Source of the DNA: Chthoniobacter flavus Ellin428
Lineage (GTDB): Bacteria; Verrucomicrobiota; Verrucomicrobiia; Chthoniobacterales; Chthoniobacteraceae
Direction of reading: 5' to 3'
NCBI RefSeq assembly: GCF_000173075.1
Contig: NZ_ABVL01000014.1
Span: 1-64,000, forward strand
Length of the DNA: 64,000 nt
The translations under genes were made by a program, and so were the position numbers. Shown one piece after another: positions 27,275 through 36,492 of the stretch. Each line of letters begins with the position of its first letter. Within the stretch, counting starts at the first letter, position 1. A model generated the notes under the pieces. The model had not been told where the DNA came from. It saw only the letters and a list, made by a program, of their open reading frames with translations, and made no database searches.

Positions 27275-28722
27275 GTGATGATCTCCTTCACCAGACGCCC
27301 ACCCTGGTTGTCCGTGAGCGACATCGCGGTGCCGTTGCGGGTGAAGGTGAGCTTCGTGTGATCGAGGCCGAAGAGGTGCAGGATCGTGGCGTGATAGTCG
27401 TGATGGCTGACGATGTCCTTCACGGCGTGGTGGCCGAACTCGTCGGTTTCGCCATAGGTCATGCCGCCCTTGAAGCCGCCACCGGCCACCCACATGGAGA
27501 AGCCGTAGGTGTTGTGATCGCGGCCAACCTTGGCGCGGCCGGAATCGTATTGAATCACCGGCAGACGACCCATTTCGCCGCCCCAGTGCACGATCGTGGA
27601 ATCGAGCAGGCCGCGCTGCTTGAGATCTTTCACCAAACCGGCAGCGGGAATGTCCACGTATTTACAAGCGGCTGGCAGGCTGCCGATGATGCCCATGTGG
27701 TGGTCCCAGGTTTGATTGGCAGTGAAGAGTTGCACGAACCGGACACCGCGTTCCACCAGGCGACGGGCGATGAGGCAGCGCGTGCCGAACTCCGCCGTCG
27801 CCGGATTGTCGATGCCGTAGAGCCGCTTTGTTGACTCGCTCTCTTTCGAAATATCGAGCGCTTCCTTCGCGGCGGTCTGGAGCTTGGCGGCGAGAGTGTA
27901 GCTGGCGATGCGGGCTTCGAGATCGCTTTCGCCGGGATGCCGGTCGAGATGCTCGTGATTCAATTGATTGAGAAAGCCGAGATAGTTGTCCTGCGCTTCG
28001 CCGCGCAGATACGGCGCGGCATCGAGATTCGGGATGCGCGGCTCCTTGGAACGCACGGCGGTGCCCTGGTAGATCGAGGGCAGCCAGCCATTCGTCCAGT
28101 TATCCACGCCGAGCACCGGCAGACCGCGCGGATCGGTGAGCGCGACGTAGGCAGGCAATTCCTGCGATTCGGAACCGAGCGCGTAGGTGAGCCAGCTCCC
28201 GATGGTCGGGCGTCCGCCGAGGACGCGTCCATTTTGCAGCGCGTAAATTGCCTGGCCGTGATTGTTCACGCTGCTCTGCATGCCGCGCAACAGCACCGCG
28301 TCGTCGACGATACTGGCAAAGCCCGGCAACAGTTCGCTGACCTCCGTGCCGCACTGGCCGTGCTTTTGATACTTCCACGCGCTGGCCATCACGGTGGTGC
28401 TGGCGTGCGCCGCGTCGTCGTACTTGATGTCGCCGGGGAATTTCTTACCGTCGAGCTTGTCGAGCTCCGGCTTGGGATCGAAGAGGTCGATCTGGCTCGG
28501 CCCGCCCTGCATGAACATCGAGATCATCGCCTTCGCCTGAGGCTCGTAATGCGGCTTCTTCGGCAGCAGATCGTAGTGCGGGACTTCGAGATCGGGTTTG
28601 TCCGGCGCGCCGAGCAGCCCATCCTGCTTCAGCAGATACGCGAGCCCGAAGGCGCTGAGATGAAAGCCGCTGGTGGCGAGGAAATGGCGGCGGCTCAGAC
28701 AGCCGGAATTTTGCGGATTCAT
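27271..28722 (-). CDS. DUF1501 family (sulfatase-like) Tat-exported protein
   Basis: The protein is 483 aa. A twin-arginine motif (LSRRHFLATSGFHLSAFGLA) opens it. DUF1501 hallmarks include MISMFMQGGPSQIDLFDPKP near the start, NNHGQAIYALQNGRVLGGRP in the middle, and late TNQTWDHHMG, GEMGRLPVIQ and GRDHNTYGFSMWVAGGG. The family is related to alkaline-phosphatase/sulfatase folds and nearly always accompanies DUF1549/DUF1553 cytochromes in PVC bacteria; the function is still unsettled. The partner gene is directly upstream on the same strand, across a 121-bp gap filled by a hairpin repeat. Confidence 0.92.
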   Translation of the reverse strand: MNPQNSGCLSRRHFLATSGFHLSAFGLAYLLKQDGLLGAPDKPDLEVPHYDLLPKKPHYEPQAKAMISMFMQGGPSQIDLFDPKPELDKLDGKKFPGDIKYDDAAHASTTVMASAWKYQKHGQCGTEVSELLPGFASIVDDAVLLRGMQSSVNNHGQAIYALQNGRVLGGRPTIGSWLTYALGSESQELPAYVALTDPRGLPVLGVDNWTNGWLPSIYQGTAVRSKEPRIPNLDAAPYLRGEAQDNYLGFLNQLNHEHLDRHPGESDLEARIASYTLAAKLQTAAKEALDISKESESTKRLYGIDNPATAEFGTRCLIARRLVERGVRFVQLFTANQTWDHHMGIIGSLPAACKYVDIPAAGLVKDLKQRGLLDSTIVHWGGEMGRLPVIQYDSGRAKVGRDHNTYGFSMWVAGGGFKGGMTYGETDEFGHHAVKDIVSHHDYHATILHLFGLDHTKLTFTRNGTAMSLTDNQGGRLVKEIIT

Positions 28723-28746
28723 GAGATGGTGGAGAGGCAGAGATTT

Positions 28747-28826
28747 CTTAATCTTACTCTTAATCGTAATCTTAATCTCCGCTGCTGACGGTGGAGAGTA
28801 AGATTAAGATTAAGAGTAGGATTAGG
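28747..28826. repeat. (TTAATC)n inverted repeat (hairpin element)
   Basis: The left arm 28747-28780 (TTAATC/TTACTC units) and the right arm 28793-28826 (GATTAA/GAGTAA units) pair over about 34 nt with four or five mismatches around a 12-base loop. Further GGATTA units run on to about 28843. It separates the DUF1553 stop from the DUF1501 start and would be transcribed in the operon's mRNA. Confidence 0.9.
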
Positions 28827-28843
28827 ATTAGGATTAAGAGTAA

Positions 28844-31517
28844 TTAGTCGACGTAGAAGAACTCATTGGACGTGAGCAACGCCTGGCAGAAGCTGGAAAG
28901 CGCCTGCATGGCCGGCTCGGTGGGCGGCCCTTCCTTGCCCTTGGCCACTGCCTCCGGTTTCACGGGATCCGTTTTGAAGTGCGCGGTTTGCTTGGCGAGG
29001 AACGCGATGGAGTCTTTCAATTCCGCATCTGTCGGCGCGCAACCGAAGGCGAGCAACCACGCGTGCTTGATTTCCGTTGTGGGATCGGCGCCCACTTCGC
29101 GCGTCACGCGTTCGGCGAAGTATTTCGCCTCATCCAGGGTGAACTCCCCATTCATCATGGCCAGCGATTGCGGGGCGATGGTCGAAGCATTGCGCCGCTC
29201 GCAATTCGGTTCCATGCGCGGCAGATCGAAAGTCTCCAGCATGCCGAGCGGCTTGCTGCGGCGCATCTGGATATAAACGCTACGGCGAAACTCATCGCCG
29301 TTGAGCGGGATGTATTTGCCCGTCGGGCGCCCGGCCGTGTCGGTGGTGTCCACGCCGACGACGATCTGGCCGTCCTCATCGGTCTTCACCGGCACCGGCG
29401 CGCCAAACATCTTCGGGTTCAGCTTGCCGCTGATCGCGAGCATGGCGTCGCGCAGCGTTTCCGCTTCGATGCGCTGGATGTTCATGCGACCGAGCAGATA
29501 GTTGTCCGGATCGACGTGATCTTGCGCCGCGGTGTGCTCGGAAGATTGGCGATACGCGGTGGAGGTAACGATGAGCCGGTGCAGTTGCTTGAGGCTCCAG
29601 TGCTCGGCGACGAATTCCGAGGCCAGCCAGTCGAGCAACTCGGGATGTGTCGGCTTGTCGCCGAGGTGGCCGAAGTCGCCGACCGACGCGACGATGCCGC
29701 GGCCGAAATGGTGGTGCCACACGCGATTGACGAACACCCGCGTGGTCAGCGGATGCTTGCCGTCTGTCACGCTCATGGCGAAGGCCAGGCGGCGGCCGGT
29801 GGTCGGTTGCGCCGGCGTGGAATCCGGGATGTTGCTCGGATGAAAAGTGGTGAGCACCGTGAGATCGCTTGGCTCGACTTTGTCCTTCGGTTGCTGCGGA
29901 TCGCCGCGTGAAAAAACGAAGGTCGGCGGAGGCGTCTTCGCCGCCGTGGCCGTCTCGGTGAAAGCGGGGATGAAGATCTCGGCCGGCTTGCGTTTGCGAA
30001 TCTCCGCCTCCTTGTCGCTGAAGACCTTCAACTCGGCCTGATGCTTCGTGCCGTAAGTGCGGTCGTAGAGATAGAGCGAGCCGGGACTGAGTTGATTGAT
30101 CGTCGGGTGTTCCTTGAGCAGCTTAAGTTGTTCAGGCGTGCGCTTCTTGGCCTCGGTGCGATAGGCCGTGCGGAGCGGTTCACGCAATTCCTCGGGCTTC
30201 TTTTCCAACTCCCACGTGAGCACTTTCTCAATGAATTCGTTCTCCTTGGCCTTGCGTTCGGTTTCGACGACCTGGGCCTCCTTCTCGACAGCGGCGGCCT
30301 TGGCGCGCTCCTCGTCGGTCATGAGCGAGATCAGGCGCGCATTGGGGGTGCGCCAATGCTCGAGATCGAAGCCCGGTTCGAAGATGGCGCGCAGGCGGTA
30401 GTAATCGACCTGCGGGATGGGGTCGTACTTGTGGTCGTGGCACTGCGCGCAACCCACGGTGAGGCCGAAGAGCGTGGAGGAGACGACCTTCAGCGTCTCG
30501 CTGACCACCGCATTGCGCGCCACGGTCTGTTCGCCGGTCGCGGCGGCGGCGGTGCCGTCGGGCACCATGCGGAGGAAAGCGGTGGCGGTGAGCTTGTCGA
30601 TGTCGCCCGGCGAAAGGTTCTTGTAGGGCTGCTTGACCATTTCATCGCCGGCGAGTTGTTCGCGGATGAATTCGTCGATCGGCTTGTCGGCGTTGATCGA
30701 GCGGATGACATAGTCGCGATAGCGATACGCCCACAATCGCGCGGGATCGGAGTCGGTATAACCGTCGGAATCCGCATAGCCGGCGATGTCGAGCCAGTGG
30801 CGCCCCCAACGCTCGCCATAGTGCGGCGAGGCGAGCAGGCGATCGACCAGCCGCTCGTAGGCATCGGGCGCGTCATCGGCGAGGAAGGTGGCGACTTCCT
30901 CGGGCGTGGGCGGCAGGCCGGTGAGATCGATCGTCACCCGGCGCAGAAGGGTCTGCTTGTCCGCCCTCGGGACTGAAAGTGAGGCCCTTTTGCTCGAGCT
31001 TCGCGAGGAGGAAGGCATCGATCGGTGTGCGCACACGGGCCACGTCGGCGGCGTTCTTGAGCTGCGGCACCTTGCCGCGGCGGATCGGTTGAAAGGCCCA
31101 GTATTCGCGTTCCTCCTCGGTGATCCACACCTTCGGTACCTGCTCGGGTTCGGGGCGCAGCGTCTTCGCGCCTTGGGCGATCCATTGCTCGAGAGTAGAG
31201 ATTTCCGCAGGGGTGAGCTTCTTGCCCTTCTCCGGCATGTCGCCATCGCGGACCAACTGAAGCATCTCGCTCTCCTCGGGCTTGCCGGGGACCATGACCT
31301 TGTCACCGTCCTTCGTCGGCTTTTCCATGAAGCGTCGCAGGCGCAGGTCCACGCCGCCCTTCAGCTTTTCGCCCTCACCGTGGCAGTGAAAACAGTGCTC
31401 CTTGAGGATGGGGCGCACGTCGCGCTCCAGAGTCAATTCATGCGGCTCGGCGAAAGCCAGGGCCGGTAGGAAAATGGCGGCGGCGAGCAGGATACTTTTG
31501 CTGGGGTGCGGGTGCAT
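28844..31517 (-). CDS. PSCyt1-DUF1549-DUF1553 secreted cytochrome protein, frameshifted
   Basis: When joined the product is about 890 aa. It has a signal peptide (MHPHPSKSILLAAAIFLPALAFA), then a planctomycete cytochrome c domain (RDVRPILKEHCFHCHGEGE, haem motif at 42-46). DUF1549 follows (TLLRRVTIDLTGLPPTPEE, HYGERWGRHWLD, a second CAQCH) and DUF1553 (NRVWHHHFGRGIVASVGDFG, LDWLASEFVAEHW, LGMLETFDLP). One extra base in the CCC run at about 30965-30967 splits it between FSPE and ADKQTLLRR. It stands upstream of DUF1501. Exported haem protein of unknown reaction. Confidence 0.88.
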
Positions 31518-31690
31518 GCGGAACGCTCAAAAGCTTATGTCCGAGCACTATCCATCGCTAACGAAATCCTTAGAGTGGTTAAAGTGGTGAAGAATTTGGC
31601 CGGGGTGATGGAAAAGGGCCTTCGTCTCGGAAGTAGTAGGGCAGCTCTCCGGTCCCGCCCACACTGCGACTACAGTTTGTTTAAAATGTC

Positions 31691-33673
31691 CTAATCCTGC
31701 GACCGGCACCAATCGCCCCACATCTCCCGGTAGGCGGCTTCGAGATGGCGGGCGAAGCGCGCGGGATCGAGCAGGGGAGAGCGCATCACGCGATCGCGGA
31801 GCGTGCCGCGGAGGTGCGCAAGGCGGTCGCGATCGCCGGCGAGGGCGACGGCCGTTTCGCAATACTCGTCTTCCGAGGCGACGGCATATTCGGGCAGGCC
31901 GAGATTAGCCAGCAAGCTGAAGGAGGCGCGGCTGATGCCGAGGGTGCCGCGGAGTGCGATCACCGGCACCCCCATCCACAGGGCATCGCAGGTGGTCGTC
32001 ATTCCATTATAGGGAAAAGGATCCAGGGCGATATCCACCTGCGCGTATCGCTGCAGAAAGTGGCTGGCACTGCGCTCGAGGGAGGCGGGTTCGTAATCGT
32101 GAAACACCAGTCGCTCGGCGGCGATGCCGTGCCGTTGAATCGCCTCGAGCGTCTTTTCCCGATGCGCTCCCGTCTTGAGCAGCAGAATGAGTCGCGAGTC
32201 GGGAACTCCCTGCAAAATCCGCGCCCAGAGCTGGAGGACACGCTCATTGATTTTGGAAAAGTTATTGAAGCACCCGAAGGTGATCTGCCCGGTGCGCGCG
32301 GAGGGCAGGTCGGTGACTTCGGGAGAGCTTTCCGGCGCTGGGTAGCAGCACCAGGCATCGGGTAAACGAATCGGACCATCGGCGTTTTCCGGGAGGTCGA
32401 GGTCGGGCGGGGAGAGGAAACGATCTGTGAGCCAATGATCGATCGTCTCGACCCCGGTCGACCCGGGGTAGCCCAGCCAGGAAACCTGGACCGGCGCCGG
32501 TCGGCGGGCGAAGACGGTCAGGCGGTGATACGCCGTGTGCAGGCTGAGATCGACGAGGATGTCGATGCCGTCCGTGCGGATTTGCTCGGTGAGCTGATCG
32601 TCGCTCCAGTGTTCCATATCGCGCCAGAGATGGGCTTTGGCCTGAAAGCGCTGGCTCACTGCGTCTGTCTGGCCGCTGGCATAGCAGACACACTCCACCT
32701 GCGTGGGATCGTGAGCTTCGAAGATGGGGAGCAGCGTTCTACCCACCACGTGGTTGCGCAGGTCGGCCGAGACGTAGCCGACCCGCAGGCGGCGCTCGGG
32801 GGAACGATCGCGAACGTGGGGAAGCCGCGCGGAGCGGAGAGGAACGGCGAAATGCGCATTCCAGAGACGCTTTTCCTCCTCGATGGCGCTGGGAGCGGCG
32901 TCGGGGTCGAAATGTAGATTGAAAATGAGATTGCTGTGCACGTCGGCGTTCGCTTCCACGGCGAGGCTCTGCCGAAGGACGTTCAGGGATTCGGCAATCT
33001 CGCCGCGGTCTTTGAGCAGGATGGCGAGATTGTTGAGGGTGACGAAACTCTGCGGCGCAAGCTCGACGGCGGCCTGATAGGCTTCGATCGCTTCGTCCAG
33101 CCGGCATTGCGCACCGAGGAGATTGCCGAGATTGGCCGCCAACGAGTATTCGAAAGGCAGCACGCGGCGGGCTTCCTGGTACATGGCGATGGCTTCCTCG
33201 GGACGGTTGGCGGAATGCAGCGCCATGCCAAGATTCAGCCACGCTTTCAGGTAGCGCGGATTCAACTGGAGAGCCTGACGGTAAGCGTCCATGGCGGGTT
33301 CCCACTCCTTCTGGCGGCTACGGGTATTTCCGAGATTGAAGTGGATATCGGCGTTCCCGGGTTGGAGTTGCCGCGCGGTTTCCAATTGGCTGGCCGATTC
33401 CTCGAGCTCGCCGCAATCGAGCAGGATGACTCCGTAGTTGCTGCGATAGCGGGCCACCTGGGGCTGTGCGGCGATGGAGCGTTTCATCCATTCGATGGAC
33501 TCCGGATAGCGACGGGTGTCTCCCGCGACGATGCCGAGCAGGTGGATGATATCCACATTATCCGGATGCAAGGCATGCAGTTGCCGGTAGATCGTTTCCG
33601 CCTCGGCGAACTGACCGGCGCGATGGCGATCCATGGCCAGGTTGAGGGCTTGTTGGGCAGTCATCAGCGGCAT
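31691..33673 (-). CDS. TPR-containing GT41 (O-GlcNAc-transferase/SPINDLY-like) glycosyltransferase B
   Basis: I chose ATG 33673 (660 aa, MPLMTAQQ), 10 bp after the upstream stop and preceded by a GAGAGG ribosome-binding-like site; an upstream in-frame start would lie inside the previous gene. Residues 1-250 are tandem TPRs (NADIHFNLGNTRSRQKEWEP, YLKAWLNLGMALHSANRPEE). The GT41 catalytic region follows: RVGYVSADLRNHVVGRTL (His matching human OGT His498), RRPAPVQVSWLGYPGSTG, FGCFNNFSKINERVLQLW (Lys matching OGT Lys842) and ALDPFPYNGMTTTCDALWMG. There is no signal peptide, so it is cytoplasmic. Expected to transfer a sugar from a nucleotide sugar to Ser/Thr or Asn of a protein. Confidence 0.9.
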   Translation of the reverse strand: MPLMTAQQALNLAMDRHRAGQFAEAETIYRQLHALHPDNVDIIHLLGIVAGDTRRYPESIEWMKRSIAAQPQVARYRSNYGVILLDCGELEESASQLETARQLQPGNADIHFNLGNTRSRQKEWEPAMDAYRQALQLNPRYLKAWLNLGMALHSANRPEEAIAMYQEARRVLPFEYSLAANLGNLLGAQCRLDEAIEAYQAAVELAPQSFVTLNNLAILLKDRGEIAESLNVLRQSLAVEANADVHSNLIFNLHFDPDAAPSAIEEEKRLWNAHFAVPLRSARLPHVRDRSPERRLRVGYVSADLRNHVVGRTLLPIFEAHDPTQVECVCYASGQTDAVSQRFQAKAHLWRDMEHWSDDQLTEQIRTDGIDILVDLSLHTAYHRLTVFARRPAPVQVSWLGYPGSTGVETIDHWLTDRFLSPPDLDLPENADGPIRLPDAWCCYPAPESSPEVTDLPSARTGQITFGCFNNFSKINERVLQLWARILQGVPDSRLILLLKTGAHREKTLEAIQRHGIAAERLVFHDYEPASLERSASHFLQRYAQVDIALDPFPYNGMTTTCDALWMGVPVIALRGTLGISRASFSLLANLGLPEYAVASEDEYCETAVALAGDRDRLAHLRGTLRDRVMRSPLLDPARFARHLEAAYREMWGDWCRSQD

Positions 33674-33683
33674 GGAGATCCTC

Positions 33684-35789
33684 TCAAAACGAAGCCTCCT
33701 CCTGGCACCAACGCCGCCAGGCCGAGCGCAGGAGCGTGCCGAAGTTCTTCGCGAATCGTTCTCCATCGCAGAGCGGGGAAGAGGCGAGCTTCTCGCGCAA
33801 GCCGGCCCGGAGGGTGGCGAGTCGCGGAAGATCCCTCGCGAGGTCGACGGCGATTTTCACGTAATCGTCCGGATCACGCGCGATGGTTTCGGGAACACCG
33901 GCGGCGGTGAGATGGGCCAGACCGTGCCGGCTGGCGAAGGTTTCGCCGGGGCAGGTGACAACCGGGACGCCCATCCACATTGCTTCGCAAGTGGTTAGGC
34001 CGCCGTTGTAGGGGAGGGTGTCGAGAGCAATGTCGGCCTGGTTGTAGGCGGCGAGCAGCTCGGCGCGCGGGACCCAGCCTTGAAAAATAATCCGGCTGGG
34101 ATCGATGGCGCGTTCGGCAAATCGCTTCCGCACGCGCTCGACTGCGGCCGGTGTGCCGAATCCGCGATTGCCCAAGGTCAATCGCGCTTCGGGCAATTCG
34201 CGCAGAATGCGGCTCCAAAGCTCGATCGTTTGCCCGGTGGTCTTGGGCACGATGTTGTAGCTGGCGAAGGTCACGAAGCCATTCGCGGCCGCTGGCAATG
34301 GACCCACCGGTGGGGCCTCCAGCGGAGGGTCGAAACAAATGTAATCGTCCGGCATGCGCAGCACGCGTTCGCGATAGAAGGGTTCGGCTTCCGGCAGGAT
34401 CTGGCGCGCGTCCGCGACGATGTAGTCCATTGCGGCCAGACCGGTGGTGCCCACGTAGTCCAGCCAGGTGATTTGAATCGGCGCGGGTTTGCGCGCGAAG
34501 AGGAGCAGTCGATTGCCGGCGGTGTGACCGGCGAGATCGAAGAGGATGTCGATTTGGTCCTCGCGAATACGCTGCGCCAGTTGTCCATCGGAATTTCCGT
34601 GGACGCCATGCCAGTCCGTGGCGCAGGCCCGCAGGCGGGCGGTGAGGGGGTCGTCTTTGGTGCCGTCGTGATAGCAGACGATTTCGAACTGCGATCGGTC
34701 GAGATTTTCCAGCGGGCGGACGAGGAAGAAACCGACGGGGTGGATGCCGAAATAGGGCGAAAGAAAACCAAGGCGCAGCTTGCGATTGGGTTCGCGCGAG
34801 TGGGTGTGCGGCTGCCACGAAGCGCGCAGGGGTTCGGCGAAGCGGCGGTCGTAGGCGGCGTGGGCCTCGGCGATTTTCGCGAGGGTCATCTCTGCGCCGA
34901 AGTGCAGGACCGCGAGGTAATTGCTGTGCGCGGCGGACGAGCAGCGCGGCGATGCGATGGCGCGCTCGTAAAGCGCGAGGGAGGCTGCGCGTTCGCCGAT
35001 CTGGTCGAGTTCGTTGGCCAGGTTGGTCAGCGCGAGCACCTGTGTCGGGTCGCGATCCAGGGCGCGCCGGTAGGAGGCGATGGCCTCGTCGACTTGCCCG
35101 AGAGACTTGTAGGCGGTGCCGAGATTGTTGTGCGCGAGGGCGAGATCCGGCTGAAGGGCGATTGCCTGCTGCAGGGCTGCGATGGCTTCGGGCACCTGGC
35201 GGTTGTCGAGCAGCGCGTGACCCAGATTGTTGTAGGCCATCGCGTAGGTGGGCTTCAGTTCGATGGCGCGTCGCAGCGTGGCGATGGCCTCGTCCAACGC
35301 GCCCTTGCGCCGCAGCACCGTGGCGAGATTACTGTGGATTTCCGCAAAACCGGGCTCGAGCTGCAGGGCCTGGCGATAGGCCGTGATGGCTTCCTCGAGG
35401 CGGCCCTGCGCATTGAAGTTATTTCCAAGATTGTTCTGGATCGGTGCGGATCGTGGCTGCAGGCGCAACGCCTGCCGGTAGCACCCCTCCGCTTCGGCAT
35501 AGCGCGCCTGGGATTGCCACACGTCGCCGAGGTCATTGTGGTAAGCGGCATCCGCGGGATTGGCCGCGATCGCCTGCTGCAGCCACCGCTCCGCTTCGGC
35601 GGGCGAACCGGCCTGGAAGGCAATGGCCCCGAGCAGATGCAGCGTGCTGGCATTCCCGGGATACACGGACAACAACTGGTGGCACAACGCCGTCGCTTCC
35701 GCGAAACGCCCCTCATGATGGTGTCGTCTGGCGAGATCGAAGATTTGCTGGGGGGTGAGGGCGGCCACGGTGGAGGAAGGGCGGAACAT
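33684..35789 (-). CDS. TPR-containing GT41 glycosyltransferase A
   Basis: I chose ATG 35789 (701 aa, MFRPSSTVAAL), because the 41 codons in front of it come from a low-complexity repeat (GCWLFDSGCWMF). About nine TPRs span residues 10-310 (YAEAEGCYRQALRLQPRS, FAEIHSNLATVLRRKGALDE). The GT41 domain follows with RLGFLSPYFGIHPVGFFL (His kept), RKPAPIQITWLDYVGTTG, ASYNIVPKTTGQTIELWS (Lys kept) and ALDTLPYNGGLTTCEAMWMG, then GETFASRHGLAHL. It is tandem with copy B and divergent from the giant PEP-CTERM gene, which may be its substrate (inference). Confidence 0.9.
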   Translation of the reverse strand: MFRPSSTVAALTPQQIFDLARRHHHEGRFAEATALCHQLLSVYPGNASTLHLLGAIAFQAGSPAEAERWLQQAIAANPADAAYHNDLGDVWQSQARYAEAEGCYRQALRLQPRSAPIQNNLGNNFNAQGRLEEAITAYRQALQLEPGFAEIHSNLATVLRRKGALDEAIATLRRAIELKPTYAMAYNNLGHALLDNRQVPEAIAALQQAIALQPDLALAHNNLGTAYKSLGQVDEAIASYRRALDRDPTQVLALTNLANELDQIGERAASLALYERAIASPRCSSAAHSNYLAVLHFGAEMTLAKIAEAHAAYDRRFAEPLRASWQPHTHSREPNRKLRLGFLSPYFGIHPVGFFLVRPLENLDRSQFEIVCYHDGTKDDPLTARLRACATDWHGVHGNSDGQLAQRIREDQIDILFDLAGHTAGNRLLLFARKPAPIQITWLDYVGTTGLAAMDYIVADARQILPEAEPFYRERVLRMPDDYICFDPPLEAPPVGPLPAAANGFVTFASYNIVPKTTGQTIELWSRILRELPEARLTLGNRGFGTPAAVERVRKRFAERAIDPSRIIFQGWVPRAELLAAYNQADIALDTLPYNGGLTTCEAMWMGVPVVTCPGETFASRHGLAHLTAAGVPETIARDPDDYVKIAVDLARDLPRLATLRAGLREKLASSPLCDGERFAKNFGTLLRSAWRRWCQEEASF

Positions 35790-36363
35790 CCAACATCCAC
35801 TGTCGAACAGCCAACACCCAATTGGGAAAATCCGCGGAGATGCGTTTCCTTCCGGCGTAATGGACCGGTAATATCGGAGGCCGACAGCCGAGTGGATGGG
35901 TGAAGTTCGCAAATTTGCGCGAATGCAAAAGAGACAAATGGCGATAAAAACAAGACGGAACCGATGGATGTTTTACAGTGTGAAATATACGCACTAACAC
36001 GGATTATTCCGTTTAGGTGTTAATTTTATGGTATAAAATATGCTATCAAAATGGCGAGTGGAGGGTCAGGAAAAACCATTACAGCTGGGCGAGGACTTGC
36101 TGTCAGGGGTGGAATTTTCAGAGAAAAACCGGCACTTTCGGCCGCGTTTTTTGGCTCCAATGTAGCCTTCTTGTGGCGAAAAAAATGACAGATGACGCCG
36201 GTGGTTTGGTGGCTGTCAATCGAGGGAACTTACGTAATGAAGAATTTATCTGTAAATTTTTTTTGACCCGCCCCATACGAGCCGTTACATCCCGTTCGTC
36301 AATTAGTGTCCAGTCCCCCACCCCCCCCGTCTCTCGAAGCCCCGTATTCGCACATCCCCAAAT
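35790..36363. promoter_or_regulatory. Long AT-rich divergent control region between the glycosyltransferases and the giant gene
   Basis: These 574 bp hold no gene. The left end is a low-complexity repeat (CCAACATCCAC units near 35790-35820). The middle is AT-rich, with TATAAA at 36032-36037. A candidate promoter for the giant gene is TTGACC at 36263-36268, after an eight-T run, with a weak TACATC 17 bp later. A (C)5-A-(C)8 tract lies at 36315-36328, 36 nt before the start. No clear Shine-Dalgarno precedes the ATG at 36364. The divergent arrangement could allow shared control of both transcripts. Confidence 0.4.
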
Positions 36364-36492
36364 ATGTACACGTCAACCGCTGCCAAATTCCGTAAAGGCG
36401 CCAAACCCTCCCGGTTCTTCATTCGCCGCCTTTCCTCCTGGCTCGTGCTCTCCACCGCGCTGACCCTGGGTGCGTCGAAAGTCGCGCACGCG
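36364..36492 (+). other. Extended signal peptide of the giant protein
   Basis: There are 43 residues: a basic n-region with KFRKGAKPSRFFIRR, hydrophobic LSSWLVLSTALTLGAS and the cleavage-like AHA before STLYW. The long, twice-basic n-region resembles extended signal peptides of very large secreted proteins. Confidence 0.7.

Noticed and set aside
36118..36321. Small minus-strand frame in the control region before the giant gene
   Set aside because: AT-rich, no ribosome-binding site, no recognisable domain, and it overlaps the likely promoter.
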